Source: Parafrankia irregularis (GTDB lineage Bacteria > Actinomycetota > Actinomycetes > Frankiales > Frankiaceae). From it: DNA of 64,000 nucleotides. The DNA is taken from the NCBI RefSeq assembly GCF_001536285.1, contig NZ_FAOZ01000033.1, positions 1-64,000 on the forward strand. The letters are read 5' to 3'. The position numbers and the translations under genes were made by a program. This document shows positions 1-8,903 of the stretch, in pieces. The first letter of the stretch is position 1. Each line of letters opens with the position of its first letter. The notes under the pieces are model-generated. The model saw only the letters and a list, made by a program, of their open reading frames with translations. It searched no databases and had not been told where the DNA came from.

Positions 1-1863
1 CGGATCGTTGATCGTGGTGGCGGTGGTGAGTGCCTGGGTGAGGATCGGTCCGCGTTGGTCGGGGGGTAGGTAGGGTGCCAGCCCGCTCAGCGCCTGCGCG
101 CGGGTCTCGGGCTGCGGCACGGCTTGGGCGTAGGTGAGCGCCCGAGCGAGGGGCCAGGTGCTGGTCTCGACGAGGCGGACGAGCAGAGCCGGAGGGATGT
201 TGGCGGCCATGCTGGTGACCGAGCCGATGAGAAGCGCGTAGCTGGCCTGACGGGCGAACGACCGTGAGTCGTCCGCCGGGTACCGAGTGCGGGCGTCGTG
301 CCAGGCAGCCCGGATCGCGGCAAGGTAGCTGGCGGTACTGCCCTGATCCTCATGGGCGGTGTACCAGACACTTTCCGTCCGGCCTCCTGGCATCGGCCGT
401 TCCGCGGCCAGCAACACGTCGACTTGGTCCGGGTCATCGGCGGCGAGTAGATGTGGGACCAGCCAGGTCAGGCCGTAGCGGTCCACGTCGTCGAACCCCG
501 CGGCGTCGCGCAGACCGGGCAAGCCCTCGGGAAACCCACCCCATCGATCGAGCAGCCAGCCGGCGACGCGGCCATGCGCCGCGGTGAACCCGCCGTCGCC
601 GATCTCGGAACGAGCGAAATCGAACAGCAGGTCGTGGGCGGTGACTGTCCGTGTCTGACGGTCGATCTGCACGAGTGAGACCCCGTCAAGCTGACGTAAC
701 AGGGCCCGCGCGTCGGCGGGCTGCATCTGGCCGCTGGTCTGCCACAGGCCCACGATGACCGGGATCGGGACCGGGCCGTGCCCTTTGAACACCGCCAGTT
801 CGTGGAAGCGGGCCGCCGCACCCTCGGGCAGCAGCCGGATGCCCGCCGCCAGCACCACCAGCAGATTTGGGTACGGATAGTCCGGGAACCGGGCCGTGAG
901 TCCAGCCAGATCAGCGGCGTCGAATGCCTGCGCGATCTCCTCCCACTCCCACAACTCCGCGACCAGGCTGCCCGCGACCGCCAAGCCGACTGCCAACCCT
1001 CCGCAGCGCGCCAGGATTCCCGTCGCGGCCGGCGGCAACGCCTTCACCGTGCAGCGCGCGTAGGCCGCGAGTAACCGGCGCGCTGTCGCCTCTTCGACCG
1101 GCCCCACCGGACAGATCGACGCGTCTGCGTGCAGCACCCGCGTATTGCGTGACGTCACCAGCAGGCGAACCCCGGCCAGCCGCGGGAACGCCTCCACCAC
1201 ACCGGCTTCCCACACGTCATCCAGCACGACCAGGCAGTGGGCACCCGCCAACAGGTCACGCAGCCGCTCCCGGCCCTCCGCCACCTCTGTCACCGGCCGG
1301 GTGTCCCCGAATGCCGCCAGGACCCGCCCCTGAACCTCGCACATGTCCGCGCCCGGGTTGACCTCCACCCACATAGCGCCACCCGTGAACCGCTCCGCGA
1401 TCCGCCCGTCCCACACGACCGCACGCGCCACCGTCGACTTCCCCGTACCACCGCCACCGATCAGGCCCACCGCGCCGGCTCCCTCGACCGCCAGCAGACC
1501 GATCGCCTCGTCGACGACACCGTCACGGTGGACGAACATCTCCGGCAACGGTCGTGACGCCCGTAGCCGCTCCCAGGAAGACATCCACACGGCCCGACGA
1601 CCAGCCCCGCCGCCGCCGAAAACACGATTGGCTGTATAGAGATCCGCCGCCGCGGCCAGGAGACTACGTCGTCCGTCCTCCAGGACCCCGCTGGCCAGCT
1701 CCACCGACACCGACTCCCAGAACTGCACCGGAGTCGACGCGTTCAACCCCGGTACGCGCTCACGCGGAAACCCGGCCGCGTCCAGCACCTGCCGCGCTGA
1801 CGGGAGATCCGCGAATACCCGTGCGAACTCCGCGACCTCCGCAGGCGACAACCCGCCCACCAC
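1..1863 (-). CDS. STAND NTPase (N-terminal adaptor domain + NB-ARC), 3' end beyond the window
   Basis: The frame is open from a GTG at 1863 (preceded by a G-rich Shine-Dalgarno-like run) to base 1, giving about 621 visible residues; the C-terminus lies outside the window. Residues ~5-80 form a helical domain very similar to the start of the neighbouring gene at 2503-4833 and resemble the effector-associated (death-fold-like) adaptor domains of bacterial STAND proteins. An NB-ARC ATPase follows, with Walker A GGGGTGKST at 136-144, Walker B LVVLDDVW at 211-218, and a VTSRNT sensor strand soon after. Beyond it is an all-helical winged-helix-like region typical of AP-ATPases. The sensor region that would identify the trigger is not visible. 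STAND ATPases oligomerise on sensing a ligand and recruit effectors; a role in immunity or programmed death is inferred from family and domain order. Confidence 0.88.
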   Translation of the reverse strand, partial: MVGGLSPAEVAEFARVFADLPSARQVLDAAGFPRERVPGLNASTPVQFWESVSVELASGVLEDGRRSLLAAAADLYTANRVFGGGGAGRRAVWMSSWERLRASRPLPEMFVHRDGVVDEAIGLLAVEGAGAVGLIGGGGTGKSTVARAVVWDGRIAERFTGGAMWVEVNPGADMCEVQGRVLAAFGDTRPVTEVAEGRERLRDLLAGAHCLVVLDDVWEAGVVEAFPRLAGVRLLVTSRNTRVLHADASICPVGPVEEATARRLLAAYARCTVKALPPAATGILARCGGLAVGLAVAGSLVAELWEWEEIAQAFDAADLAGLTARFPDYPYPNLLVVLAAGIRLLPEGAAARFHELAVFKGHGPVPIPVIVGLWQTSGQMQPADARALLRQLDGVSLVQIDRQTRTVTAHDLLFDFARSEIGDGGFTAAHGRVAGWLLDRWGGFPEGLPGLRDAAGFDDVDRYGLTWLVPHLLAADDPDQVDVLLAAERPMPGGRTESVWYTAHEDQGSTASYLAAIRAAWHDARTRYPADDSRSFARQASYALLIGSVTSMAANIPPALLVRLVETSTWPLARALTYAQAVPQPETRAQALSGLAPYLPPDQRGPILTQALTTATTINDP

Positions 1864-2249
1864 CCGCCACCCCCCGACGACACAAGCCCACCCGAACGGC
1901 ACGACCCGTCACAACGCCGCTCAGCATCCCACCCTCCAGGCCGGACATGATCTCCCGCCCGGCCCGGAGCGGAGTGCCGCCAACGGCGTTCCGCGCGGCG
2001 CGCCCACAACTCGCAGTCAGGCCGGCAGGCAACGGTGGAAGCCCGCGGGCCCGGATCCCACCGAACGGCACCACGACCTGAAAGGAGTGTGATGTGCATC
2101 ATGGCAAGGATTCCTGCGGGCCGCGCGATGGAGATCGTTTAGACACAACTCTATTTTGTGCCGGACGCTCCTCGGCGACCTGCATATATGCAGGTCAAGT
2201 ACAGTGCTGGCCCCGGAGCGCCTTACAAGCGAGTGGTCGCAGGTTCGAT
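1864..2249. other. Non-coding stretch upstream of the first STAND gene
   Basis: No convincing gene was seen. A stop in the STAND frame (1909-1911) limits upstream extension. An AGACACAACTC copy at 2141-2151 repeats part of the 34-nt block at 2392-2425 and may be a third, degraded copy of the flanking repeat. The end of the stretch contains the beginning of a tRNA 3' fragment. Confidence 0.4.
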
Positions 2250-2263
2250 CCCTGCCGCGCCCA
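2217..2263 (+). pseudogene. 3' fragment of tRNA-Val(TAC), likely attachment-site remnant
   Basis: The bases fold as the 3' part of a tRNA. The anticodon loop CTTACAA (2222-2228, anticodon TAC) is followed by 3' stem GCGAG, a 5-nt variable loop, a perfect T-arm (GCAGG, TTCGATC, CCTGC; 2239-2255), a 7-nt acceptor strand and discriminator A at 2263. Only 3 of 5 anticodon-stem pairs remain. No D-arm or 5' acceptor strand precedes it, so it is not a functional tRNA. Such 3' fragments are typically left by integrative elements that recombine at tRNA ends; the last 14 nt recur at 4909-4922. Confidence 0.7.
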
Positions 2264-2425
2264 CGCGCTGCTGCCGCATGCTTGTCGGTTTTGCGATCAA
2301 GCTCATGACCAACGATTACGTGTCTCGAGTGAGGCTGTCTCCGAGTCCCCGACCGAAGCGTAGATCATTCCTCAGGCCTGAACGTTGAGCACAGCGCTCA
2401 GACACAACTCAAGTGCACGATCATG
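2250..2425. repeat. Direct repeat, copy 1, bordering the second STAND gene
   Basis: The first 21 nt (2250-2270, the tRNA 3' end plus adjacent bases) are identical to 4909-4929. The last 34 nt (2392-2425) match 5048-5081 with two mismatches. The ~120 nt between are the same length within 3 nt and show scattered similarity. The pair therefore forms one imperfect ~175-bp direct repeat on either side of 2426-4908. Confidence 0.7.
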
Positions 2426-2502
2426 AGGCGGCGGCCAGAGTTTTGGACCAGCCGAGCTAGCGCGGCCGGGTCAGGGATGCCGCGGGTGCCGGAAATGGGA
2501 CC

Positions 2503-4833
2503 TCATGGTTGGTGGTCGATCGGCGGCTGCGGTTTCTCCGGCGGTCCGAGCGTGGCACCTTCGAGGTCCGCGCGGACGGTCGCCAGGAAGGGATGCCCCT
2601 CACCCAGCACACGCTCCGCGTCAACCACGGTTCGTTCGAACAGGTCGATCGCTTCTTCCGCCCGTCCCGCGGTCGCGTAGGCGCCGGCCAGGTTGTGCCG
2701 CGAGAGCAGGGTGCTCGGGTGGTCGGCGCCCAGCACCCGCTCTTGGTCGGTGAGGGTCCGCTCGAATAGGCCGATCGCCTCCTCCAACTGTCCCGCGGTC
2801 GCGTAGGCGCCGGCCAAGTCGTGCCGCGAGAGCAGGGTGCTCGGGTGGTCGGCGCCCAGCACCCGCTCTTGGTCGGCCAAGGCCCGCTCGAACAGGTCGA
2901 TCGCCTCCTCCACCCGCCCCGCTGCCCAGTAGGCGCCAGCCAGGGCGCTCCGCAAAGCCAGAGTCTCCAGGTGGTCGGCGCCCAGCACCCGCTCTTGGTC
3001 AGCCAAGGCCCGTCCGAAGAGGTCGATCGCCTCCTCCACCCGCCCCGCCGTCTCGTAGGCGCCGCCCAGGTTGCTACGTGAGAACAGGGTTTCTGGGTGG
3101 TCGGCGCCCAGCACCCGTTCCCGGTCGGTGAGGGTCCGCTCGAATAGGTTGATCGCCTCCTCCACCCGCCCCACCGTCAGGTAGGCGTAGGCCAGGTTGT
3201 TCCGCGAGGCCAGGGTTTCTGGGTGGTCGGCGCCCAGCGCCCGTTCCCGGTCGGTGAGGGTCCGCTCGAATAGGTCGATTGCTGCTAGGAGCTGTCCATG
3301 GTCCTGAAGGTAGGTAGCGGCTCGGTCCGCTAGCCAACTGCCGTCATCGAAGACCTGCCCCCGCCTGCTGCGGGCATGCTCAGCCACCGTAAGTGCATGT
3401 GGCAGAAGCACCCGCCAGGCCGGCCATCCAGCAGGATTCCAGACATCGCCCGGCAGCCCCGCCCGGAGTAGCCTGGCCAGCACTCCCAGATACTCCGATG
3501 CCCGCCGGTCGGGCATCGCCTGCCGGGTCGCCGCCGCCACCAGCCGGTGCACCACCAGGGTGTCCCCGTCCCGCCGCGCCAGGCTGTACCGGACCAGCGC
3601 CCCCACTGTCTCGGACCACACCGCCGGATCCTCGACCGCCGCCCGCAGCCCCGCGAACCCACGACCACGACGACCCCATCGGCGACGTGGCGCCGGCCAC
3701 TGCCCCGCACGGCTGGCGAAGAGATCCAGCGGGATCGGCTCCGCGTCACACCAGGCGCACAGCTCGAGCAACTCCACCGCTGCCGGGTATTCCCCGCCCA
3801 GCCGCTGGACCGACAGGCCCCACAGGTTCGCGACCGTCACCTCGGGCCGGTCCACCAGCCGGCCCCGGCCCGCCATCACCCCCGGTTGTGTCTCCAACAG
3901 GGTCGCGTACTCGCCTGCCGGCATACCCGTCTGGCCGAGATAGCCTGCTGCTTGCTCCACCGCCAGCGGAAGATCCCCCAATAGTCCGGCGACTCGGTCC
4001 GCCGCCGCCCGGTCCGCTGCAGTCCGATCTCTACCCGCTGTCCGGCTGGTTAGGAGATCCACCGACGCCGCTCGGTCCAACGTCGGTACCTCCACCCATG
4101 CCGCCGCCAAATCCCGCACAGTCCGATCCCGCGACGTCACCACCACCCGGCCACCTGCGGACACCGGCCGGAACCGCTGCACTGCCGCCACGTCCTCGAC
4201 GTTGTCGAACACCACCAGCCACGAGCGCACCGCACGCAGTGCCGACCACACCCCGTCCGCACCCGCCCCCTCGGGAAGCCCCAGGGAGCCGGCCAGCTCC
4301 GCTAGGGCCCGCTCCACTAGCTCCGCCCGTTCTGACGGCACCCACCACACCACGTCGAACGAGTCCGCGTAACGGTGCGCGTACTCCACCGCCAGCGCCG
4401 TCTTCCCGACCCCGCCCATCCCGTCCAGCGCCACCAGCGCAACTCGCGACGACTCCGCAAGAGCTCCATGGAGCTGGCCTAGCAGGTCGTCGCGGCCCAC
4501 GAACCGCGGCAGCCGGCCCGGCACGTTCCATGCCACAGGTCCTGGCGGCGCACCGTCCTCCGCTTCCGGCAGAGTGTCAGAGGAGAACTGCGGGTTGTCG
4601 GGATACAGGGACCGGGCTGCTGTCAGTAGCCGCACATATCCGTCCGCCAGCACCCCATTGGCCAGCGACCGCGACACCGACGCCCAGAACAACAGCCCGC
4701 TCGGCGCCTCCCACGGGTGCAGGTGAGCAGGGAAACCCGCCAGGTCCAGCACGTGCCGCGCTGACGCCGGGTCTCCGAACACCTCTGCAAACGCCCGCAC
4801 CTGCTCGGCCGCCAGACCGTCTGCCACCGCCAC
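2503..4833 (-). CDS. STAND NTPase: adaptor domain, NB-ARC and TPR repeats
   Basis: The protein has 776 residues. An N-terminal helical adaptor-like domain (~1-85) is related to that of the STAND gene at the left edge. The NB-ARC has Walker A GMGGVGKT (138-145), Walker B WLVVFDNV (205-212) and a VVTSRDR sensor motif. A helical middle region leads to a C-terminal array of 42-residue TPR units of the kinesin-light-chain type (from ~522), each carrying a variant of RVLGADHPETL. The TPR units probably form the sensor. Members of this class act as ligand-triggered signalling hubs, some in antiphage defence; that role is inference. The gene lies alone between two ~175-bp direct repeats, suggesting acquisition as a cassette. 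Confidence 0.92.
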   Translation of the reverse strand: MAVADGLAAEQVRAFAEVFGDPASARHVLDLAGFPAHLHPWEAPSGLLFWASVSRSLANGVLADGYVRLLTAARSLYPDNPQFSSDTLPEAEDGAPPGPVAWNVPGRLPRFVGRDDLLGQLHGALAESSRVALVALDGMGGVGKTALAVEYAHRYADSFDVVWWVPSERAELVERALAELAGSLGLPEGAGADGVWSALRAVRSWLVVFDNVEDVAAVQRFRPVSAGGRVVVTSRDRTVRDLAAAWVEVPTLDRAASVDLLTSRTAGRDRTAADRAAADRVAGLLGDLPLAVEQAAGYLGQTGMPAGEYATLLETQPGVMAGRGRLVDRPEVTVANLWGLSVQRLGGEYPAAVELLELCAWCDAEPIPLDLFASRAGQWPAPRRRWGRRGRGFAGLRAAVEDPAVWSETVGALVRYSLARRDGDTLVVHRLVAAATRQAMPDRRASEYLGVLARLLRAGLPGDVWNPAGWPAWRVLLPHALTVAEHARSRRGQVFDDGSWLADRAATYLQDHGQLLAAIDLFERTLTDRERALGADHPETLASRNNLAYAYLTVGRVEEAINLFERTLTDRERVLGADHPETLFSRSNLGGAYETAGRVEEAIDLFGRALADQERVLGADHLETLALRSALAGAYWAAGRVEEAIDLFERALADQERVLGADHPSTLLSRHDLAGAYATAGQLEEAIGLFERTLTDQERVLGADHPSTLLSRHNLAGAYATAGRAEEAIDLFERTVVDAERVLGEGHPFLATVRADLEGATLGPPEKPQPPIDHQP
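2641..3270 (-). repeat. Five 126-bp units encoding near-identical TPRs
   Basis: Five consecutive 42-codon units (residues 522-731 of the STAND protein) share long DNA stretches, followed by one diverged unit to the stop. Differences cluster at a few positions, for example PETL/PSTL and the residues after SR. The pattern fits unit gain and loss by recombination. Confidence 0.85.
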
Positions 4834-4908
4834 CGGCTACCCCCGACAGCTCAAACATGCTCGAAAGGCGCAAAGCTCGTCACACGGTCAACATCGTGCC
4901 ACTACTGC

Positions 4909-5081
4909 CCCTGCCGCGCCCACGCGCTGGTTCCGCATGCTGGCGATCTTCGGTCGAGCTTCTGACCAGCATTTATGTGCGCAGGGAGAGGGCACGTCGA
5001 AGCTCTGGCTCTCGTGAAGATCGTTTCTTGGGTCGGCGTGGAGAGTGCAGCGCTCAGACACCACTCAAGTGCGCGATCATG
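4909..5081. repeat. Direct repeat, copy 2, bordering the second STAND gene
   Basis: This is the partner of 2250-2425. It starts with the 21-nt tRNA-end core (4909-4929) but has no T-arm before it. It ends with the 34-nt block at 5048-5081 (two mismatches to copy 1). It lies 76 bp upstream of the STAND start, so it could also contain that gene's control region. Confidence 0.7.
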
Positions 5082-5128
5082 GGACAGTCGACGCGGTCCC
5101 GACGGGCAGGTAAAACAGATCGTCAGGC

Positions 5129-5962
5129 GTGGGCGGGCTTTCCATACTGGGTCGGGTGGAGATCGATAGCCGGGTGGCGGCCCGGTATGAGCTGGTTGAC
5201 GAGGACGACCGTCTGTGGCGGCCGGGCCTGGGCGACCTGGTCCGGCTGCGGACCTGGGACATCTTCGCGCGGTTCCTGGTCGGGCAGGGGCATGTCGTGG
5301 ATGTCGGTGGCGGTCCGGGTACCCATGCCGCGCACCTCGCCGGCCGCGGCTACGAGGTTGTTCTCATTGACCCTGTCGCCCGCCATGTCGAGATGGCGCG
5401 GGCCCGGTCCCGGTCGCAGCCGCAGGCGCCGTTTCGGGCCGAGCTCGGTGAGGCCCGTCATCTTCCTGTGCCCGACGAGTCGGCCGATGCCGTGCTGCTC
5501 ATGGGCCCGCTTTACCACCTTGTCGAGCGGGATGACCGGGTCGCGGCGCTGCGCGAGGCGGCCCGGGTCCTCAAACCGGGGGGTGATGTTCTGGTCGAGG
5601 TTATTGCCCGGCATGCCTGGGTCCTCGACGCAACAATGAAGGGTCTGCTGGGAAGCAGCGAGATCTGGGGCGACTTTGACCGCAACGTGCGTCTCGGCCT
5701 GAGCCAGGACCCGGCCCGGCTGGCCGAGGGCAGCTTCTGGGCCTATTTTCACCACCCCGAGGAACTGCGCGCGGAGCTTGATCTCGCCGGTTATCAGGAC
5801 ATCCGCCTTGTCGCGGTCGAGGGTTTCGCCTGGCTGCTGGGGGACCTGGAGCAGCGGATGGTCGATCCCGCCGATCTGCTCAGGGCGGTCCGCCTGACCG
5901 AATCCGAGCCGTCGATGCTCGGAACGAGCGCGCATGTCATTGGCGTCGCCCGCAAGCCGTAG
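5129..5962 (+). CDS. SAM-dependent class I methyltransferase
   Basis: The protein has 277 residues. The glycine-rich SAM-binding motif I reads VVDVGGGPGTH, followed by an acidic strand end (LIDPV), the post-I region, and an ALREAARVLKPGG motif typical of the Methyltransf_11 family. These are soluble enzymes that methylate small molecules; the substrate cannot be told from sequence. The start is uncertain: GTG at 5129 has no clear ribosome-binding site, and an in-frame GTG at 5156 is an alternative. It lies just outside the right-hand repeat of the STAND cassette with no evident link to its neighbours. Confidence 0.88.
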   Translation: MGGLSILGRVEIDSRVAARYELVDEDDRLWRPGLGDLVRLRTWDIFARFLVGQGHVVDVGGGPGTHAAHLAGRGYEVVLIDPVARHVEMARARSRSQPQAPFRAELGEARHLPVPDESADAVLLMGPLYHLVERDDRVAALREAARVLKPGGDVLVEVIARHAWVLDATMKGLLGSSEIWGDFDRNVRLGLSQDPARLAEGSFWAYFHHPEELRAELDLAGYQDIRLVAVEGFAWLLGDLEQRMVDPADLLRAVRLTESEPSMLGTSAHVIGVARKP

Positions 5963-6008
5963 CGCTGCGCCCGCCCACAGGCGTCACAAATGCCGTAGCA
6001 GTTCTAAC

Positions 6009-6965
6009 TCACGGACGACCGCGCCGATCTGAGGGGCCAGTCTGCCCGTGCGCCGTTTCGCCCGGACCCGACGTGGCGTCGGCCGGGTCGCCGGCGACGA
6101 GCCCGGCGACCCGGCTGTCAACCGAGCGCGTTACCGCCTGCTGCGCCGCGCCGAACACGACCGACCAGACAAGCAGGTCCGCGAGCGACAGCGAAGGACG
6201 TGTGCCAGGGATGATTCCGGCCTTCAGCAGGATCACACCGACGACAGCGAACAAAGGGCCCAGGACGATCTTCAGCAGCATCTGGTACACCGGCAGCGAG
6301 AACGGATTCCAGGTGCCGGCAGCATTTGCGAGCGGCGGAACGGCGCTGATCAGGGCGCCGATGGCGCCGAACAACGACACGGACATCGCGGTTCTCAGTC
6401 CAGACGTGCCCGTGTCCTCAGCCGATAGCGGGACAGTGCCGACGGCCAGGGCAGTCATCACCAGGGCGACCGCAACCGCACTGATCAGCGTCAGCCGGAT
6501 CAGTCGATTTCTGAATCCTCGGCTTTCCGCGTACTTCTCGTCCGACGCCTCGTTCACGGCACGGGCAAGAGTCGCAACCGCTGCCGGATCCAGTGGATTT
6601 CTCAACCTGACAGCCGCGCTGTCGCCATCCGCGACGGCCCGCAGCCTGAGGTCGTCAGCCTTGAGATAGACCGACGCCGCGACGAGCAGATCGTTTGCGT
6701 GAGCTACCAGCTCAGGGCCGCTCAGTAACTGATGAATCTGCGCCTCGGCCTCGTGGAGACTCCGGTAGGCGTACTCCTGAGGGTTCCCATTCCACCAGCT
6801 CAGCAGAGTTGCCCTTTCTTCGGCAGCCTCCTCTGCAGCCTCCAACAGCCCACAGATCGACCCGTACTGGGTGCTGTTCTCGGCACCATCGAGCGCGGCA
6901 GCCAGGTCCGCGCGGTCACGGATCACCTTGTTCTTGATATGTCCCCGCCAAGGCGCGCTTCGCAT
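6009..6965 (-). CDS. Membrane protein of unknown function
   Basis: The N-terminal half is soluble and helical, with acidic and Ala-rich stretches. Four hydrophobic segments follow in the second half (around LISAVAVALVMTALAV, MSVSLFGAIGALISAV, VLGPLFAVVGVILLKA and LLVWSVVFGAAQQAV). The C-terminal tail is hydrophilic. I do not recognise a named family. The start is ambiguous: ATG at 6965 follows a GAGGGG sequence, while in-frame ATG 6989 and GTG 7043 are also possible. It is transcribed in the same direction as, and just downstream of, the LysM protein gene (start 7961), so the two could be co-transcribed. Confidence 0.7.
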   Translation of the reverse strand: MRSAPWRGHIKNKVIRDRADLAAALDGAENSTQYGSICGLLEAAEEAAEERATLLSWWNGNPQEYAYRSLHEAEAQIHQLLSGPELVAHANDLLVAASVYLKADDLRLRAVADGDSAAVRLRNPLDPAAVATLARAVNEASDEKYAESRGFRNRLIRLTLISAVAVALVMTALAVGTVPLSAEDTGTSGLRTAMSVSLFGAIGALISAVPPLANAAGTWNPFSLPVYQMLLKIVLGPLFAVVGVILLKAGIIPGTRPSLSLADLLVWSVVFGAAQQAVTRSVDSRVAGLVAGDPADATSGPGETAHGQTGPSDRRGRP

Positions 6966-7088
6966 CCGACAGCACCCCTCACCTGTCATTCTTCCGCCTG
7001 TGCCGGTGAAGCGGTTGGACGTGGGCCGCTCCGTCGCGCCCACAGCGCGGCGGAGCGTGACCCAGTTCCATCTTGCTTCTAAATTACC

Positions 7089-7961
7089 CTATGATCCATA
7101 TGCGGCGCCCACCAGCGGACGCGGCGGGATCTTCAGTACCTGACCCACCCGGATCTTGTTCGGGTCGGGTATGTTGTTGGCGCTGGCAATCAGTGTGTAG
7201 AGGCTCGCATTCCCGTAGAATCGCTGCGCGATCTCGGACAGTGTGTCACCCGCCACGACGGTGTACGACTGCGGCGGGATCTTCAGTACCTGACCCACCC
7301 GGATCTTGTTCGGGTCGGCTATGTTGTTGGCGCTGGCAATCAGTGTGTAGAGGCTCGCATTCCCATAGAATCGCTGCGCGATCCCGGACAACGTGTCGTG
7401 CTCGGCGACAGTGTAGGTCGTTTCCATTGCTCCTCCATCTTCATTTCCGTGCCCGCCGGAGTCTCCGACGAACCAAAGGCCGACGGCATTCTCGAGCGTC
7501 TGACCGGCCAGGTTCACCTGTGCCTGCCATGTAAAATCACCGACGTCACCATCCGCGCTGATCCCCTCCGCCTGCTGGAATTCGGTCACTGCCGATCTGG
7601 TGCGCGCGTCGAAGACTCCGTCGATGTAACCGGGCGAGTAGCCACAGCTGTTCAGCACCTCCTCGAGCCGAGCGACCACGTCGCCTCGCGCCCCCTGCGC
7701 CAGCAGCGGCATCGGCCGCCCATCGGGGAGAGCGGCCCAGGTCGCTGGCCCGACGACGCCGTCAGGATTCAGGCCATGGGCCTGCTGGAAGTCCCGTGCA
7801 GCAGCTTCCGTCGCCGGACCGAACTCCCCGTCCGGGTGAATCCTTCCGCCTGTGTCCGATCTGTTGAACGCGCGCTGGAACCATTTCACCGCCGGCCCGG
7901 ATGCGCCTCTCCTGATCGTAGGCTGACCTTGGTTCGCATATTCTTCCGGTCTCAAAGTCAT
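7089..7961 (-). CDS. Peptidoglycan-binding protein: two PG_binding_1 domains and two LysM domains
   Basis: The protein has 290 residues. Two PG_binding_1 domains occupy about residues 15-165 (motifs [18 protein letters not shown] and [18 protein letters not shown]). A linker follows, then two LysM domains (Y/TYTV...[26 protein letters not shown]...[14 protein letters not shown]) to the C-terminus. No signal peptide or catalytic domain is visible, which is unusual for a cell-wall protein. It may be released by a non-Sec route, or be a structural piece like those of tail-like particles; neither is supported by the neighbours. The two LysM domains are an almost exact 150-bp duplication. Confidence 0.88.
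   Translation of the reverse strand: MTLRPEEYANQGQPTIRRGASGPAVKWFQRAFNRSDTGGRIHPDGEFGPATEAAARDFQQAHGLNPDGVVGPATWAALPDGRPMPLLAQGARGDVVARLEEVLNSCGYSPGYIDGVFDARTRSAVTEFQQAEGISADGDVGDFTWQAQVNLAGQTLENAVGLWFVGDSGGHGNEDGGAMETTYTVAEHDTLSGIAQRFYGNASLYTLIASANNIADPNKIRVGQVLKIPPQSYTVVAGDTLSEIAQRFYGNASLYTLIASANNIPDPNKIRVGQVLKIPPRPLVGAAYGS
7121..7420 (-). repeat. 150-bp tandem duplication encoding the two LysM domains
   Basis: 7121-7270 and 7271-7420 are nearly identical (for example GCGGCGGGATCTTCAGTACC at 7121 and 7271) and encode 50 residues each. Most differences are single bases, so the duplication is recent or is kept uniform by gene conversion. Confidence 0.85.
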
Positions 7962-8903
7962 GCCGAGGCCCCTTGCCGGGTGCCAGGACGACGGGGTGAT
8001 GCTGGAGTTTCCCTCGTCGGCACCCTCGATTCAGAAATATCTCGATCGGTTTTTGGGTGAATATCCGAAACGGGTTCCAGGTTACTGCCCTGGAGGGCGG
8101 CCTCCGGGATCGTGAGGGAGATGGCGGTTCGGATGCGTTGCTGTTCACCTCGTAATCCGAGATGTCAGGGAACGGCCGAACCCCCGCCTCTGTGACTGGA
8201 TGCATCCAGGCGGTCGCCCGCCGCCTTTCGGGGAACGGCGCCCCCGCTTTCGCGCTGTCGCGAACGCTCTCCTGGCCCGAGGAGCGCCGCAGGCACCCAC
8301 GTCGTGATTCCATGCGCTGTCCTGTGTCGTGGCCGCCGGCCCCCGGCAACAGCGGTACCAGGCCCCGGGTTACTGCTGGATCAAGCCAGCCAACAGGCGG
8401 GGGAGACGGGGCTGACATCGAACCCGGCGGCAAGCTGGGCGTTGTATGTCTCCTGGTCTGACTTCTGTCTCCTGGTCTGACTTCGTGTTCCGTGCTCGCT
8501 CGGCATCCCGTGAAACCTGGGATGTTCGAATGGAGCCCCCGGATCCGCAGTCTCACACCGGAAGAAAACGTCCGATACGCCCACAAGGAGGCGATGTCCA
8601 GCCAGGTGCGGCGGGCCTTGCGGATCAGCTGGCTGAAGCATTCTCCTGATTACGATCTTGAGTGGTCGAGGCCTGTTCGACCACACCTGCTCGGTCCGGA
8701 TGTGCGCTCGGTCCGGGTATGGCGGTACGGCGATCGGATCCTGCTGGAGGGCTTCGCCTGCCCAGGCTCTCTGGGGCGGGAAGGCCAAGGGGCTCGGGCG
8801 GGAAGGGCCGATGTCCCCGGCGTGGCACTGTCCGTGTTTTCCCCCGGGGTGGGCGGGAACGCTGAGCCGCGCCGGATCGACGACCGCCGAGCGTGGGGGG
8901 CTG
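7962..8903. other. Stretch without a convincing gene
   Basis: Several frames are open, as expected at this GC content, but none combines good codon use, a ribosome-binding site and recognisable protein sequence. A 19-bp perfect tandem repeat lies at 8447-8484. A plus-strand frame from about 8492 gives a compositionally odd product and was not called. The stretch may be decayed sequence. Confidence 0.4.
8447..8484. repeat. Perfect 19-bp tandem repeat, two copies
   Basis: TGTCTCCTGGTCTGACTTC occurs at 8447-8465 and again at 8466-8484. It lies in non-coding sequence; no function is evident. Confidence 0.85.

Noticed and set aside
2217-2263. A complete tRNA-Val gene
   Set aside because: No D-arm or 5' acceptor strand precedes the anticodon arm, and the 5' anticodon stem has two mispairs. 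It is only a 3' fragment.
2641-3270. A regularly spaced repeat that could suggest a CRISPR array
   Set aside because: The 126-bp period is an exact multiple of codons and encodes TPR units; there are no unique spacers.
3393-5639. A 748-codon plus-strand frame opposite the STAND gene and methyltransferase
   Set aside because: The product is Pro/Arg/Ser-rich with no family pattern and lies opposite a clear NB-ARC-TPR protein. It is a shadow caused by high GC content.
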